Assembly: GCA_020633955.1 (NCBI GenBank)
Contig: JACKCP010000025.1
Span: forward strand, 1-19,679
DNA length: 19,679 nucleotides
From: Desulfobacteraceae bacterium
GTDB lineage: Bacteria; Desulfobacterota; Desulfobacteria; Desulfobacterales; JACKCP01
Direction of reading: 5' to 3'
The notes under the pieces: model-generated
Seen by the model: the letters and a program-made list of their open reading frames with translations, nothing else
Database searches by the model: none
Told to the model about the DNA's origin: nothing
Program-made: the position numbers and the translations under genes
Part shown: in pieces, positions 6,778 to 15,388 of the stretch
Position numbering within the stretch: the stretch's first letter is position 1
How the letters are laid out: each line of letters opens with the position of its first letter

Positions 6778-9700
6778 ATGACAAAAAAAACTAATTTTGT
6801 AAAAAAAATAAAACTCACAGGAATTGCTTTTATAATTATAACAGCAGTAAGCCTTTCTGCAGTTGACACATACTTTTCCCTTAAAGGATTTTCCAAAACA
6901 GCACTGAAATTGCAAAATGAATATATTGCAAAAAATAAAGAGGTCATAAAGGAACAGGTTCTGGGAATTTCAGATATGATTTCCCATGTAAGGGGGCAAA
7001 GCATGGAGCTTTCGAGACAGGCGGTACTATCTAGAGTACGCGAAGCCCATTCCATTGCATCTCATATTTATGAAACAAATAAAGGAATAAAAACCGATCT
7101 GGAAATCCAGGAAATGATTTTTGAAGCTTTACGACCTGTTAGATTTGAAGATGGTAAAGGCTATTATTTTGCAACTCGTATTGATGGTCTTGAGCTGCTT
7201 TTTTCAGATAGACCTGAAATGGAAAAAAAGAATCTTTATGATCTCAAGGATTCCAATGGGCGTTTTGTAATAAGAGATATGATTGATATCGCTTTAAAGT
7301 CAGGTGAAGGCTTTTATGAATATAACTGGACAAAACCTGAAAAAGAAGGAAATCAATTTAAAAAAGTATCATATATAAAGCTGTTCAAGCCTTATAATTT
7401 TTTTATTGGTACGGGACTATATCCTGAAGATACTGAAGAAAAGATTAAAAAAAATCTTCTTCTGATGATAAGCAAGCTCAGGTTTGGGAATGAGGGGTAT
7501 ATTTTTATTAATAAAATAGATGGTGATGCTCTTGTTTCAAACTGCAAGTATTTTGAAGAAAAAAAGAAATTATGGGAAATTTTTCAAGATACTGAAGAAC
7601 TTAAAAAAATTTTCAGATTGGAAGTTGAAGCTTCGGAAAAGCCTGGAGGAGATTATATCGAGTACAACCTTGAAAAACTGTCAGATCCTGGTACTGCTTC
7701 AAAAAAAATATCATTTGTTTTTCGTGAGCCTTATTTTAACTGGATTGTGGGAACTGGTTTTTACATGGATGAAGTGGAAAAAGATATTGAAAGAATAAAG
7801 CTTTCAATGCTCTCATACTTAAAATCAAGATTTTACTATTCTGTTGGTTTTTCATTTCTTATTGTAGCAGTTTTTATTTTCTGGTTTCGCAGGGCAAATA
7901 AAAAAATTGAAAGAGACTTCAGTCTGTTTTCTTCAATGTTTAAAACTGCAGCAGAGTCAGATGAAATTATTGACAGTAATGCAATACAGTTTAAAGAAAT
8001 TGAAGAAATGGCTGAAAATGCCAACAAAATTCTTGAAGCAAAAAAAGCGGCTGAAAAAAATCTTATAGATGAAAAAGAAAGACTATTTGTAACAATAAGG
8101 TCCATAGGGGACGGAGTCATTTCATGTAACACCTCCGGTTTGGTTGAAAATATGAACAGTCAGGCTGAAAAGCTTACGGGATTTGCAATTTTTAATGCAA
8201 AAGGCCTTAAAATTGAAGATATTTTCAAGATTTATGATGAAAAAGGAAACCAGCTGGAAAATTTTGCTTCTGATGTGCTTTTAAAAGGCAAGACAGCACG
8301 AAACAGGAAAGGAGTTACTCTTGTTTCCAAAACACTTAAAGAATATAAAATTTCCTATACAATATCTCCAATAATGGATTTTGAAAAAAATATTACAGGA
8401 ATTGTTCTTGTTTTTTCAGATATTACAGAAGAACTTAAAATAAAAAAAGAACTTGAAAAGTCCAGAGAAAGATTTTTAAAAATTACTGAAAATGTCAATG
8501 ATATAATTTTTAAGATGACAATTCCAGATTACAGATTTGAATATATCAGTCCTTCTGCTGAAAAATTTTTTGGTTACAGCTCAAAGTATTTTTATGACAA
8601 TCCTGATGTAATTGAAGACCTTCTTCATCCTGACTTTAAGCCTGGTTTTGAAAAAGAGAGGAACAGGGTCAGAAAAGGAAAAGTAAGTCCCAGTTATGAA
8701 TATAAAATCTTTGATTCTTCAGGCAATGAAAGGTGGCTTTTTCAGAAAAATATTCCAGTAGTTGATGATAGTGGAAATATTTCAGCCATTGAAGGGATAA
8801 TTACAGATATAACAGAAAAAAAGAAGGCAGAGCAGGAAATCATAAATATTGAGAAACTTAAAAGTGTCGGAATTCTTGCCGGCGGAATTGCTCATGATTT
8901 CAATAATATATTGATGGGGCTTTACGGAAATATCTCCCTTGCAAGAAAAACCCTTGAAAAGGGACATCCTTCTGAAAAATTTCTTGATGCAGCCGAAAAT
9001 TCAATGGACCGTGCATCAATGCTTTCAAACAGGCTTTTGACATTTTCAAAGGGAGGCTCTCCTGTAAAAGAGGATATAAACCTCAAGGAGCTTGTTAAGG
9101 AAGTTGTAATGTTTGATCTGTCAGGAAGTAATGTTGCCGCAGTTTTTGATATAAATGATGATACTGGTAATATCAGAGCTGATAAGGGTCAGATTCAGCA
9201 GGTTTTTTCAAATCTTGCAATAAATTCTGTTCAGGCAATGCAGGGCGGCGGTAAAATTTATATTTCAATGGGCAATACTTATATTGGCAAAAATCAGATT
9301 CTGGATCTTCAAGAAGGTAAATATGTAAAAGTCTGTGTAAGGGATGAAGGCTGTGGAATCAATAAGGAAAATCTGGCTAAAATATTCAACCCTTATTTTA
9401 CAACAAAGGAAAAGGGCAGCGGTCTTGGACTTGCGGCTGTTTATTCCATAATCAAAAATCATCATGGACATATTGAGGTTTCATCTGAAAAGGGAAAAGG
9501 TACAAAATTTACAATTTATCTCCCTTTTTCAGGTAACGAGGAAAAAAAGAGTAAAATGGAATTTGAAAAAAACGAAAAACCTTTAAGAAAAGCAAAAATA
9601 CTGATTATGGATGATGAAGAGGTAATCTTGAACATTGCAAAAGAAATGCTTGTTTTGAGCGGTTATGAGGTTGATACCTCAAAAGACGGAGATGAGGCTC

Positions 9701-9978
9701 TCCTGAAATACCGTGAAGAGTTTGATAAAGGGATTCCATTTGATCTTGTTGTCATGGATCTTACTATTCCAGGAGGAAAAGGTGGAATAGACACATTAAA
9801 GGAAATTCTTGAAATAAACCCGGGGGCAAATGCTGTTGTTTCAAGCGGATATTCAGGTGATGAAGTAATGTCAAATTTTAAAAATTACGGATTCAAGGGT
9901 GTGGTGACAAAACCCTACACAATGAAAAAACTGTTTGAGGAAATTGAAAAGGTTCTTGGAGCAAATAAGAAAAGTTGA
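6778..9978 (+). CDS. Membrane hybrid histidine kinase: tandem Cache, 2 PAS, HisKA, HATPase, receiver
   Basis: This 1066-aa inner-membrane sensor has a first membrane helix near residues 13-33. The periplasmic region carries two Cache repeats (about 90-220 and 225-340), each with the GKGYYFA/NEGYIFI strand and an IGTGLY/VGTGFY end. A second helix lies near 354-372. Two PAS domains follow (about 437-555 and 565-690). The HisKA helix has GGIAHDFNN (His706), then come the ATPase N box with Asn812, the G1 box DEGCGI, and the G2 box GSGLGL. The receiver (about 938-1060) has the Asp-Asp pair, phosphoacceptor Asp994 in VVMDLTIPGG, and the Lys of TKPY. A periplasmic small molecule probably drives His-Asp phosphorelay, with output through an unlinked partner, as no DNA-binding domain is present. 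A TTG at 6739 extends the frame by 13 codons but lacks a ribosome site. The ATG at 6778 has only GGCAGG close by, so the start is less certain. Confidence 0.9.
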   Translation: MTKKTNFVKKIKLTGIAFIIITAVSLSAVDTYFSLKGFSKTALKLQNEYIAKNKEVIKEQVLGISDMISHVRGQSMELSRQAVLSRVREAHSIASHIYETNKGIKTDLEIQEMIFEALRPVRFEDGKGYYFATRIDGLELLFSDRPEMEKKNLYDLKDSNGRFVIRDMIDIALKSGEGFYEYNWTKPEKEGNQFKKVSYIKLFKPYNFFIGTGLYPEDTEEKIKKNLLLMISKLRFGNEGYIFINKIDGDALVSNCKYFEEKKKLWEIFQDTEELKKIFRLEVEASEKPGGDYIEYNLEKLSDPGTASKKISFVFREPYFNWIVGTGFYMDEVEKDIERIKLSMLSYLKSRFYYSVGFSFLIVAVFIFWFRRANKKIERDFSLFSSMFKTAAESDEIIDSNAIQFKEIEEMAENANKILEAKKAAEKNLIDEKERLFVTIRSIGDGVISCNTSGLVENMNSQAEKLTGFAIFNAKGLKIEDIFKIYDEKGNQLENFASDVLLKGKTARNRKGVTLVSKTLKEYKISYTISPIMDFEKNITGIVLVFSDITEELKIKKELEKSRERFLKITENVNDIIFKMTIPDYRFEYISPSAEKFFGYSSKYFYDNPDVIEDLLHPDFKPGFEKERNRVRKGKVSPSYEYKIFDSSGNERWLFQKNIPVVDDSGNISAIEGIITDITEKKKAEQEIINIEKLKSVGILAGGIAHDFNNILMGLYGNISLARKTLEKGHPSEKFLDAAENSMDRASMLSNRLLTFSKGGSPVKEDINLKELVKEVVMFDLSGSNVAAVFDINDDTGNIRADKGQIQQVFSNLAINSVQAMQGGGKIYISMGNTYIGKNQILDLQEGKYVKVCVRDEGCGINKENLAKIFNPYFTTKEKGSGLGLAAVYSIIKNHHGHIEVSSEKGKGTKFTIYLPFSGNEEKKSKMEFEKNEKPLRKAKILIMDDEEVILNIAKEMLVLSGYEVDTSKDGDEALLKYREEFDKGIPFDLVVMDLTIPGGKGGIDTLKEILEINPGANAVVSSGYSGDEVMSNFKNYGFKGVVTKPYTMKKLFEEIEKVLGANKKS

Positions 9979-10039
9979 TTTATTTAAATCGCTGCTGAAC
10001 TTAAACTGCTTTGTTTTGCATTTTTTTAAGTCAGATTGT

Positions 10040-10162
10040 AACTGTTCAGTTCAATTTAGAACGGCTGCTGCATTCTTTCTGAGCCTCATTCTCGCTTAAG
10101 CTCCGAGGCAGGAGATAAAAAACTATCTCCTGAAACCGGCTCAGAAAAAATGCAGCAGCCGT
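10040..10162 (+). repeat. Palindromic dispersed repeat, family 1, copy A
   Basis: This 123-bp element has a second copy at 16656-16779 in opposite orientation. By hand alignment they differ at six bases and one A of a homopolymer. It starts with AACTGTTCAGTTCAATTTAG. The core 10061-10162 then has 25-bp terminal arms (10061-10085 and 10138-10162) complementary at 24 positions, beginning ACGGCTGCTGCATT. Inside is the 9-bp hairpin CAGGAGATA/TATCTCCTG (10109-10132 region). It lies between convergent genes (kinase and cyclase), has no ORF, and could fold into a branched stem in DNA or RNA. The 329-bp gap 9979-10307 holds this copy, a terminator and family 2 copy 3, and nothing else I recognise. 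Confidence 0.88.
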
Positions 10163-10179
10163 AGCCAAAACGGCTTTTT
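10157..10179 (+). terminator. Intrinsic terminator downstream of the hybrid kinase
   Basis: AGCCGT (10157-10162) pairs with ACGGCT (10170-10175) across a 7-nt loop and is followed by a T run to 10179. The left arm is the outer end of palindromic repeat copy A, so the terminator is formed at the junction of the repeat and the next sequence. It would stop transcription from the kinase gene. Confidence 0.5.
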
Positions 10180-10293
10180 CTCAGGTTTTAAGCTGAATAA
10201 TTACGTCAGATTTAAAATTTAGTTTTCAAAGTGTTTTATGTGTCTGAATGTTAAATTTTTTATATTCCTGAATGAACAAAAATGTGGTTTTCG
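10165..10293 (+). repeat. Dispersed AT-rich intergenic repeat, family 2, copy 3
   Basis: This ~129-bp copy is more diverged. It shares AAAACGGCTTTTT at the left, GTCAGATTTAAAATTTA in the middle, then GTTAAATTTTTTAT and TGAATGAACAAAAA, and ends TGGTTTTCGG. It directly abuts palindromic repeat copy A. It lies just beyond the stop codon of the minus-strand diguanylate cyclase. Confidence 0.6.
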
Positions 10294-10307
10294 GCCAATA
10301 ACAAATA

Positions 10308-11684
10308 TTAATCTGCAAATTCAACCCTGTTTCTTCCAAGTTCTTTTGCCCTGTAAAGGGATTTATCTGCCCGTTCAATAAGTTCTGAAAAACAGCACTC
10401 TTTTTCATCCAGAGCAATGGTTGAGCATGCAACTCCCATGCTTATAGTAACAACCTGTGATAAATTGTCCGGTTTTTCGTGTTTGATTCCCAGATATTCA
10501 ACTTCTTTTCTTATTTTTTCCGCAAGTTTTACTGCAGACTCAAGATTTGTGTCAGGCAGTACTATTGCAAACTCTTCTCCTCCATATCTTGCAACGCAGT
10601 CGTTTTTTCTTTTGACTTTTGCTTTTAACTGATCTGCAACAGCCTTCAGGCACTTATCGCCTGCCTGGTGTCCGTAAAGGTCATTATATGTCTTAAAATA
10701 ATCAATATCACAAATGATTAAAGATAGATGAGTACTTACTCTTCCAAGGCGTCTGTATTCCTGTTCAAGTATTTCGTTAAAAAACCTTCTGTTTGCTACT
10801 GAAGTCAAAGGGTCGGTTTTTGAAAGCTCATCAAGGAGTTTGTTTTTTTGTGATAATTCTTTTGTTCGTTCAGCTATTTTGATCTCAAGAAGTTCATTAG
10901 ACTTTATAAGTTCATTTTGAAGGCTGATCAGTCTTGATTTTGATTTGAAAAGTCTTTCAATCATTGAGTTAAATGCTTTTTCTATAAGTTTAAATTCATT
11001 GTCATAATCTGATTTAATGTTTATTGGACGGTACTTATCAAGATCTTGGAAATCCAGTTTATTTAAAGAAGCAACAATAATTGAAAGGGGTTTGGTTAAA
11101 AGAATTTTTCCAACAGTCAGAAAAATAATAAAAAGAGCAAGACTTTTTATTATTGAGTTTATTATCAAAGTTGTAAAACCTGGTTTTAGTCTTTTGAATA
11201 TTATGCCTGTATCTGAATGAAGAATAATGGTTCCGACTTTTATGGGATTATTCAGAAGGAAATATTCAATTGGAAATTCATATGCATCGTTTTCAAGGCT
11301 GAAAGATATTAACTCCTTCTCAGGTTTATTTGGTTTTTCTTTTAACGTACTGTTTTCAGAAAGACATCCTGCTGAATATATTACTTTTTTACCGTTATTT
11401 TCCAGATCAAGAACAGCAACACCATTAATAACAGGCACTTCCATTATTCCCGAAGATATTCTTTGAATGGCTTCCCTGTCAAAATCCCATAAAGCCGCAG
11501 CAAGATCGAGGGAAAACATTTTTGTATATCCTTCAAGCTCAGCCTTCAGGTTTTTTTTTGCAGAATAGTATTCAACTCCCATTTGAATTATTGTAGTTGA
11601 GGAGGCAACAAGAACATAAATGCTGAAAATAAGTTTCAACATTTTTAATGTTATGGAATTTTTTACTTCTGGCAGATTATTCAT
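10308..11684 (-). CDS. Membrane-bound diguanylate cyclase (GGEEF) with periplasmic sensor region
   Basis: This 458-aa enzyme makes cyclic di-GMP from two GTP. Domains in order: membrane helix about 13-36; a periplasmic region about 37-170 with LAAALWDFDREAI (61-73), typical of CHASE8-like sensors; a second helix about 171-195; a HAMP-like linker and coiled coil about 196-285; and a GGDEF domain about 286-458. The active-site motif is GGEEF (368-372), with metal ligand Asp326 in CDIDYFK. A product-inhibition I-site RKND (359-362) lies exactly five residues before GGEEF, so the enzyme should be active and feedback-inhibited. The frame is open to 11789, but I choose the ATG at 11684: it overlaps the stop of the upstream binding-protein gene (ATGAATAA), implying coupled translation. 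The overlap suggests the binding protein is its periplasmic partner. Confidence 0.9.
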   Translation of the reverse strand: MNNLPEVKNSITLKMLKLIFSIYVLVASSTTIIQMGVEYYSAKKNLKAELEGYTKMFSLDLAAALWDFDREAIQRISSGIMEVPVINGVAVLDLENNGKKVIYSAGCLSENSTLKEKPNKPEKELISFSLENDAYEFPIEYFLLNNPIKVGTIILHSDTGIIFKRLKPGFTTLIINSIIKSLALFIIFLTVGKILLTKPLSIIVASLNKLDFQDLDKYRPINIKSDYDNEFKLIEKAFNSMIERLFKSKSRLISLQNELIKSNELLEIKIAERTKELSQKNKLLDELSKTDPLTSVANRRFFNEILEQEYRRLGRVSTHLSLIICDIDYFKTYNDLYGHQAGDKCLKAVADQLKAKVKRKNDCVARYGGEEFAIVLPDTNLESAVKLAEKIRKEVEYLGIKHEKPDNLSQVVTISMGVACSTIALDEKECCFSELIERADKSLYRAKELGRNRVEFAD

Positions 11685-12657
11685 CTGTTTTTCTTTTTTT
11701 AAAATTAACTGGAACCCATGATTCCCATAATTTGTAATTATCCTTAATCCATTTTTGAGCGGCCTGTTCAGGAGGCATTTTATCAACAACCATAAGTGCT
11801 GTCATTTGAGCAAACATTCTGCTGTCAAGAGATACATTCTTCAGTGCCTGCAATGATCCAGGCCATTTTTTATTTATACCTGACCAGGCGGCTTTTTTTA
11901 GCCATCCGGATTTGGGATTTCCGCAGTCATACATATAGTATGGGTTAATTCCCCATGATGGGTCAGTATCGCATTTTGGATCATATTCAGGAAATTCAAT
12001 AAATTTACCTTTATAATATATGTCAATCCAGTTGGGAGTCCAGTTGAAAAGAACAATAGGCTTTTTTTCTTTGTAAGCCTTGTCAAGTTCAATCCATAAC
12101 TCATTGCTTTCTTTTACAATTATTGTTGCAAAATTGAGATCAAGACCTCTGATTCTTGATTCTTCTGGTTTTTCCCAGGGACCTGCAAGATACCTTCCCT
12201 TTGGATATGTCTCCGGAACAGCAAAGATTTTATAGCATTTTTTCAGGGCTTTCCAATCTGGAAGTCCGGGGCAGTATTCTTCAACGTAATCTGGATACCA
12301 CCATTCCTCCCTTGTAGTTGCAGTATAGGCTCCGGCATCGATAATCCTGCCTTGCTCAACCATTTTGTTGAACATTTTATCCATTGTACCTTCCCATACC
12401 TCAACCTGGACATGGGCAATTCCTCTGGCAAGAGCTCCCCATTGCTGGCTGATTTCCATTTTTGCATAGGACACATCATAGCCCATCTCATTAAAAAGAC
12501 TGCCAACGATTCTTGATAAAACCATCTGGCTTGACCAATTATTAATAACAATGACAATTTCTGAACTGGATTTGTCTGAATTTGCACTGGCATCAAATTT
12601 AAAAGGAAAAACAGAAAAAATAGTCAAGCTTATAAGAATAATAATAGTTTTTTTCAT
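11677..12657 (-). CDS. Glycine betaine/choline-type periplasmic binding protein (OpuAC/ProX family), orphan
   Basis: This 326-aa protein has a Sec signal peptide (about 1-25, likely cleavage after ASA). The mature part matches the OpuAC-type binding fold for quaternary ammonium ligands: IVINNWSSQ (36-44), a GALARGIAHVQVEVWEG stretch (74-90), EEWWYPDYV (117-125) and VLFNWTPNWID (202-212). The many Trp residues could supply the aromatic cage that holds betaine or choline. Start: ATG at 12657, with AAGGAAGG upstream. No permease or ATPase gene is next to it. Instead its last codons overlap the start of a diguanylate cyclase gene, so it more likely delivers a ligand signal to that enzyme than to a transporter. 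The exact ligand is not determinable here. Confidence 0.85.
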   Translation of the reverse strand: MKKTIIILISLTIFSVFPFKFDASANSDKSSSEIVIVINNWSSQMVLSRIVGSLFNEMGYDVSYAKMEISQQWGALARGIAHVQVEVWEGTMDKMFNKMVEQGRIIDAGAYTATTREEWWYPDYVEEYCPGLPDWKALKKCYKIFAVPETYPKGRYLAGPWEKPEESRIRGLDLNFATIIVKESNELWIELDKAYKEKKPIVLFNWTPNWIDIYYKGKFIEFPEYDPKCDTDPSWGINPYYMYDCGNPKSGWLKKAAWSGINKKWPGSLQALKNVSLDSRMFAQMTALMVVDKMPPEQAAQKWIKDNYKLWESWVPVNFKKRKTDE

Positions 12658-12699
12658 TGACCTTCCTTTTTTAACAGCAGTAATTTATAAAAAATTATT

Positions 12700-12818
12700 G
12701 TTCAACTTTTATTTTATTGATTTACCAGCTTGAAAGAAAGTTATCTGGTTAAATATGGTTGCTTTGCTTGAAAAAGTATCAGTTTTTTTAGATAAATCTC
12801 TGAAAATAAAAGTTAAAC
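12700..12818. other. Nested inverted repeats in the leader region of the binding-protein operon
   Basis: AACTTTTATTTT (12704-12715) is perfectly complementary to AAAATAAAAGTT (12803-12814), extended by GTT/AAC after one mismatch. Inside lies a smaller pair, ACCAG/CTGGT. The structure is 43 bp upstream of the minus-strand ATG at 12657, within the 264-bp gap to glpD. It could be a folded leader RNA, but both arms are AT-rich and the pairing may be chance. The rest of the gap shows nothing I recognise. Confidence 0.3.
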
Positions 12819-12921
12819 AGAATTATTAAGTCTTTTATATTCGAGGTTTTTTAATTTTTCCCAAGTGATGATTCTTTTAAATAGTATAAATAAAACTGCA
12901 ATAAAATAAGGCTTTAATTGA

Positions 12922-14484
12922 TTACGGAAGATAATTTCTTGCAATTCTAGTAAATTCTTTTACTTCATTTTCTATCCAGGATTTATCAAGGCCCATATGC
13001 TCAGCCATAAATTCAGCAGTTTTTTCAGCAATTTTTATAGTTTCACCAGCATCAAGAAAAAGAGCTCTTGTTCTTCTTGCCAGAATGTCTTCAAGTTTTT
13101 GTGGAGCCTCATTTTTTATTGACCATAAAATTTCACCGTAGGTATAGGGAAATACCGAGGAAAGTTTAAGGGACAGCTTTTTGTCTGTTTTTTCAAGTTT
13201 TTTAATTTCTTCCAGATCCTTTCCAAATTGTGAAAGGTAAAGGCTTTCTTCAGGACTTGAGAGTGCGTAGCCTTTAAGCTTGAGTGTCTCTGTTATGCAT
13301 TTTTTTCTTTTAAGTCCTGCAAATTTTGCGGCTGTATCAATTGTGTCTTCAGCCATTTTTCTATATGTAGTCCACTTGCCGCCGCTGATTGTTATGAGTC
13401 CTGACTGAGAAATTTCGAGATGGTGATCCCTTGAAATATTGGATGTTTTTGTTTCTGTTTCTCCTTTTATCAGGGGTCTTATACCTGAAAATATGCTTTT
13501 TACGTCTGAAATTTTTGGTTTTTTTGAAAGATATTTTCCTGCATGATCTAAAAGAAAATCGATTTCATCTTTTAATGGAACAGGCTCTGTTACAGATTTT
13601 TCGATTTCCGTATCTGTTGTTCCTATTATTATTTTGTCATGCCAGGGCACTGCAAAAAGTACTCTTCCGTCATCTGTGTGTGGAACCATAATGGCAGCAT
13701 CGCCTGGAAGAAAAGATGAGTCAAGAACAAGATGGGTTCCCTGGCTTGGAGCAATGAGTTTTGATTCTTTTCCGGAATCAATTGACCTTAACTCATCAAT
13801 AAAAGGTCCGGCTGCATTAATTACTGCTTTTCCTTTTATTTCATATTCCTCACCTGAAATCTCATCCTTTGCACTGATTCCGCAGATCAGATCATTCTCC
13901 TTTAAAAAACCAGTGCATTTTACATAATTTAGAGGAATTCCACCCTGTTCAGTCATTGTTCTTGCAAGTGCAATTCCTGTTCTTGCATCATCAAACTGAC
14001 AGTCATAGTATAAAATCCCTCCTTTAAGTCCTTTCTGATTTATTGACGGCAGTTTTTCAAGGGTTTTTTTCAGAGAAAGGTATTTGGATTTTTTAAGTCC
14101 AAGTTTTCCTGCAAGCATGTCGTAAAGCTTCATTCCTGTTCCGTAAAAAGGCCCTTCCCACCATTCATACTGGGGAACAATAAAAGACTGGTGTCTTATA
14201 AGATGGGGTGCATTTCTTGATAAAATTCCCCTTTCATGGAGGGATTCCATAACAAGTGCAATGTTACCCTGCTGAAGATATCTGACTCCGCCGTGAATGA
14301 GTTTGGTACTTCTTGAAGATGTTCCGGAAGTAAAATCAAGAGCTTCTACAAGAAGAACGCTGTAGCCCCTTGAAGCAGCATCAAGTCCTGCTCCAAGGCC
14401 TGTTGCACCTCCTCCGGCTATGATAATGTCAAAACCTGAATCTTTTTTTTCAATCATTTTTGAGATCAAATGTTTTCTTTTCAT
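12922..14484 (-). CDS. glpD: FAD-dependent glycerol-3-phosphate dehydrogenase
   Basis: This 520-aa enzyme is a membrane-associated flavoprotein that oxidises sn-glycerol-3-phosphate to dihydroxyacetone phosphate and passes electrons to quinone. The N-terminal Rossmann motif IIIAGGGATGLGAGLDAASRG (20-40) ends in VLLVE, and is followed by the family signature GTSSRSTKLIHGGVRYL (54-70). Later segments include a conserved QGTHLVLD, GTTDTE, FSGIRPL and GGKWTTYRKMAEDT. The C-terminal helical domain is present, and length is close to the ~500 aa usual for GlpD. Start: ATG at 14484, although its ribosome site is weak; an alternative ATG at 14457 is no better. No glpK or glpF is nearby, so it may serve lipid or respiratory glycerol phosphate metabolism. 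It is divergent from the broken binding-protein gene. Confidence 0.9.
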   Translation of the reverse strand: MKRKHLISKMIEKKDSGFDIIIAGGGATGLGAGLDAASRGYSVLLVEALDFTSGTSSRSTKLIHGGVRYLQQGNIALVMESLHERGILSRNAPHLIRHQSFIVPQYEWWEGPFYGTGMKLYDMLAGKLGLKKSKYLSLKKTLEKLPSINQKGLKGGILYYDCQFDDARTGIALARTMTEQGGIPLNYVKCTGFLKENDLICGISAKDEISGEEYEIKGKAVINAAGPFIDELRSIDSGKESKLIAPSQGTHLVLDSSFLPGDAAIMVPHTDDGRVLFAVPWHDKIIIGTTDTEIEKSVTEPVPLKDEIDFLLDHAGKYLSKKPKISDVKSIFSGIRPLIKGETETKTSNISRDHHLEISQSGLITISGGKWTTYRKMAEDTIDTAAKFAGLKRKKCITETLKLKGYALSSPEESLYLSQFGKDLEEIKKLEKTDKKLSLKLSSVFPYTYGEILWSIKNEAPQKLEDILARRTRALFLDAGETIKIAEKTAEFMAEHMGLDKSWIENEVKEFTRIARNYLP

Positions 14485-14502
14485 TTGCAGGGGCTTTTCT
14501 CT

Positions 14503-14531
14503 TTGTTGGCTGTGATATTATATGATATAAA
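14503..14531 (+). promoter_or_regulatory. Candidate sigma-70 type promoter for the solute-binding (pseudo)gene
   Basis: TTGTTG (14503-14508), a 17-bp spacer and TATAAA (14526-14531) lie 135 bp upstream of the ATG at 14666, in the divergent gap next to glpD. Spacing is ideal and the -10 differs from consensus at one base. Not verifiable by sequence alone in AT-rich DNA. Confidence 0.35.
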
Positions 14532-14665
14532 CAAAAGAATTCTGAAACAGGATAAAACTTCTTTCACACTGCCATATATTCATCATTTTATCAACAAAGA
14601 TGAAAATTCAGACAACTATAATTTATTTATAACTTTATTATTAATTCAAAGAATAAGGAGCGCCG

Positions 14666-15388
14666 ATGAACAGGTTAATGTTTTTTTGCTTTTTTTTCAT
14701 GATTCTTGCTCAATGGGTCTTTGCTGATGAGATTATAATTGTTACTGAACAATACCCTCCTTATGAGTTTATAGAAAACGGAGAATGGACAGGCCATGAT
14801 GCTGATATTGTAAGAGAGGCTTCAAGGCGTGCAGGTGTTAATCCTGTTTTTAAGGAATATCCATGGAAAAGATGCTTGAAAATGGTTGAGGAGGGAGCTG
14901 CGGAAGCCTTGATTTCTGCAATGAAGACACCAGATCGGGAAGAATATATAATATTCCCGGACACAAATTTAAGTTATGAGAAAAATGTTATTTTTGGCCG
15001 CAGAGGCGATGCTCTGGTAATAAAATCCTTGGATGACTTAAAAGGCAAGACCATAGGTGTGTAAAGCGGATATTCCTATGGAGAAGGCTTTGATAACTAC
15101 GATGGGCTGCTAAAGGATTATGCTTTTTCACAGGAACTGCTTCTTAAAAAAATTCATGCAGGAAGAACTGACCTTATCGTAGGTAATGAAGCTGTTTGTC
15201 TGTATTTAAATAAATAATTGCAACTAAAGCCAATTGAGGTTTTATATGTTGTATCTGAAGATCCCATGTATATTGGTTTTTCAAAAGCTCATCCCAATGG
15301 AAAATCACTTGCTGAAAAATTCGGCAAAGCATTGAAGGAAATGAAAACAGAAGGATTTATTGATGAAATTATTAAAAAATATCAGTAA
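14666..15388 (+). pseudogene. Family-3 solute-binding protein interrupted by two in-frame TAA codons
   Basis: One reading frame of 240 codons encodes a periplasmic binding protein of the SBP_bac_3 type (amino acids or similar small solutes): a signal peptide MNRLMFFC...WVFA (1-20), EQYPPYEFIENGEWTGHDADI, the AEALISAMKTPDREEY segment, DDLKGKTIGV, then SGYSYGEGFDNYDG, GRTDLIVGN and a C-terminal IIKKYQ. TAA occurs at 15062-15064 and again at 15215-15217. The frame is otherwise intact to a final TAA at 15386-15388, with no frameshift. Both stops could derive from CAA (Gln) by one C-to-T change. The start is good (AAGGAG, 6 nt spacing). The first piece alone (132 aa) lacks most of lobe 2 and is unlikely to bind ligand. 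No transporter genes adjoin it. Confidence 0.82.

Noticed and set aside
9979..10307. c-di-GMP riboswitch or small RNA gene beside the cyclase
   Set aside because: The structure present is explained by two repeat families and a terminator; no GEMM-type core is visible.
15062..15064. Stop-codon recoding or alternative code at the TAA codons in the binding-protein gene
   Set aside because: TAA ends several intact genes here (for example the exonuclease-adjacent CoA-transferase and the cyclase partner) and CAA is used normally for Gln; no recoding structure is evident.
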